Positions 63,092 through 64,000 of a stretch of DNA of 64,000 nt are shown here, one piece after another. The notes below the pieces were generated by a model. The model was not told the origin of the DNA and made no database searches. It saw nothing but the letters and a program-made list of their open reading frames with translations. Position 1 is the stretch's first letter. Every line of letters begins with the position of its first letter. Source of the DNA: Burkholderiales bacterium (lineage in GTDB: Bacteria > Pseudomonadota > Gammaproteobacteria > Burkholderiales > Ga0077523); NCBI GenBank assembly GCA_022843925.1, contig JALHMS010000017.1, forward strand, positions 58,587 to 122,586. The letters are read 5' to 3'. Made by a program: the position numbers and the translations under genes.

Positions 63092-64000
63092 TCACCCGCC
63101 GAAGTTGAGCTGGCGCGGCGCCAGATAGCGCCGCACGACTTCCTCGGGAGGCAGGGGTTTGCTGAACAGGAACCCCTGGTGTTCGTCGCAGCCGAGCCGC
63201 TTCAGCATCGCGAGTTGCGCGAGATTGTCGACGCCCTCGGCCGTGACGCGCAGGTTCAGGCTGTGCGCCATGCCGATGATCGTGGCGACGATGACGTCGC
63301 TCTCCTTGTTCGAGCCCAGCTCCCGCACGAACGACCGGTCGATCTTCAGCGTGTGGATGGGCAGTTGCTTCAGGTAGGCGAGCGACGAGTACCCCGTCCC
63401 GAAATCGTCGACGGCGATGCGCGTGCCGTTCTTGCCCAGCTTGCGAAGCACCTGGATGCTTTCGTCGGCCGTCTTCCAGAGCACGGACTCGGTCATCTCG
63501 AGTTCGAGCCACGACGGATCGAGGCCGGTCATCGCGAGGATGCGGTTCACGGACTTCGCGAACTCGCGCGGCTGGTCGAACTGGCGGGCCGAGATGTTGA
63601 CGGCCATGCGCAACGGCGGGAGCCCGGCCTCCTGCCAGCGCTTGTTCTGCTCGCACGCGGTGCGGAGCGCCCACAGACCGATCGCTTCGATGAGCCCGGT
63701 CTCCTCGGCGACATCCATGAACATCGACGGCGCCACGAGGCCCTTGCGCGGGTGCTGCCAGCGCAGGAGCGCCTCGACGCCGATCACCTTGCTCGACGCG
63801 ATGTCCACTTGCGGCTGGTAGTGCAGCACGAACTCGTCGTGGTCGAGCGCGAGCCGCAGCGCGGTCTCGAGATCGTGGCGTTCGACGGCCCGGATGTTCA
63901 TCTCGCGCGAGAAGAACTGGTAGTTGCGGCGGCCCTTCTCCTTCGCGTGGTACATCGCGGTGTCGGCGTTCTTCATCAACGTGGCCGAGTCGTCGCCGTC
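63092..64000 (-). CDS. GGDEF-EAL protein, C-terminal part (cut by window edge)
   Basis: About 300 residues are visible; the N-terminus lies beyond 64000. The first visible residues (NADTAMYHAKEKGRRNYQFF) are the last helix and strand of a GGDEF domain. A full EAL domain follows: VEALLRWQHP (EAL motif), NISARQF, LEMTES, AVDDFGTGYSSLAYLKQLP, LKIDRSFV and EGVDN, with E, N, D-D and K residues expected of an active cyclic-di-GMP phosphodiesterase. Whether the GGDEF part is active, and what sensor precedes it, cannot be seen. Confidence 0.92.
   Translation of the reverse strand, partial: DGDDSATLMKNADTAMYHAKEKGRRNYQFFSREMNIRAVERHDLETALRLALDHDEFVLHYQPQVDIASSKVIGVEALLRWQHPRKGLVAPSMFMDVAEETGLIEAIGLWALRTACEQNKRWQEAGLPPLRMAVNISARQFDQPREFAKSVNRILAMTGLDPSWLELEMTESVLWKTADESIQVLRKLGKNGTRIAVDDFGTGYSSLAYLKQLPIHTLKIDRSFVRELGSNKESDVIVATIIGMAHSLNLRVTAEGVDNLAQLAMLKRLGCDEHQGFLFSKPLPPEEVVRRYLAPRQLNFGG

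Overview
The window is a G+C-rich, gene-dense chromosomal segment of what looks like a betaproteobacterium. The reasons are the xseB-ispA-dxs-folE2 order, a BPH-type (betaproteobacterial) proteasome homologue next to ppnP, a cysI-DUF934-cysH-cysD-cysN sulfate-assimilation operon, PEP-CTERM proteins, and many overlapping stop/start codons. No tRNA, rRNA, prophage, transposase or CRISPR array was seen. Most of the window is housekeeping metabolism. The accessory parts are an RND-efflux gene broken by a frameshift, a receptor/PEP-CTERM/two-component locus, and a striking tandem array of 130-bp palindromic units.

Layout, left half. 1-1428: partial LprI-like protein and a Rieske oxygenase. 1801-5826: isoprenoid precursor genes (ispA, dxs) behind xseB, then folE2. 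5864-7702: retroviral-type aspartic protease, glutamine amidotransferase, ICMT-like methyltransferase. 7734-9143 (minus): ppnP, BPH peptidase, yajQ. 9152-12136 (minus): argF, a MORN-repeat protein and argG, whose product has a histone-like basic tail. 12531-14940 (minus): PLP decarboxylase and rpsT. 15142-16677: murJ. 16837-24021: TauE-type transporter, then sulfite reductase, APS reductase, ATP sulfurylase, and the siroheme genes that make the sulfite reductase cofactor. 24049-28680 (minus): TolC-MacA-ATPase-permease tripartite exporter.

Layout, right half. 28926-29978: diguanylate cyclase. 30041-30916: DMT transporter. 30935-35489 (minus): six envelope genes centred on a COG3014/YcfL/LpoB lipoprotein trio. 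35700-36392: PEP-CTERM protein. 36593-39702: frameshifted CzcA-like RND pump. 39781-40722: YVTN beta-propeller. 40996-48118: sensor kinase, response regulator, TonB-dependent receptor, PEP-CTERM protein, and a second very similar response regulator. 48362-50090: TPR lipoprotein, a conserved unknown and a CX3CH cytochrome c. 50125-51253: nine-unit repeat array. 51267-58160 (minus): glycolate/glyoxylate operon (hyi, DMT transporter, glycerate kinase, glcD, glcE, glcF). 58289-63039: MoxR ATPase and its VWA partner, separated by DUF427 and the ergothioneine genes egtB and egtD. 63092-64000: C-terminal part of a GGDEF-EAL protein cut by the window edge.

Functionally, the sulfur and siroheme genes form one pathway: activation by CysDN, reduction by CysH and CysI, cofactor by CobA and CbiX. 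The hyi-gck-glcDEF genes form another, converting glycolate via glyoxylate and hydroxypyruvate towards glycerate 2-phosphate; glyoxylate carboligase and tartronate semialdehyde reductase are not in the window. All identifications come from reading the sequence and remembered family motifs; no database search was run.
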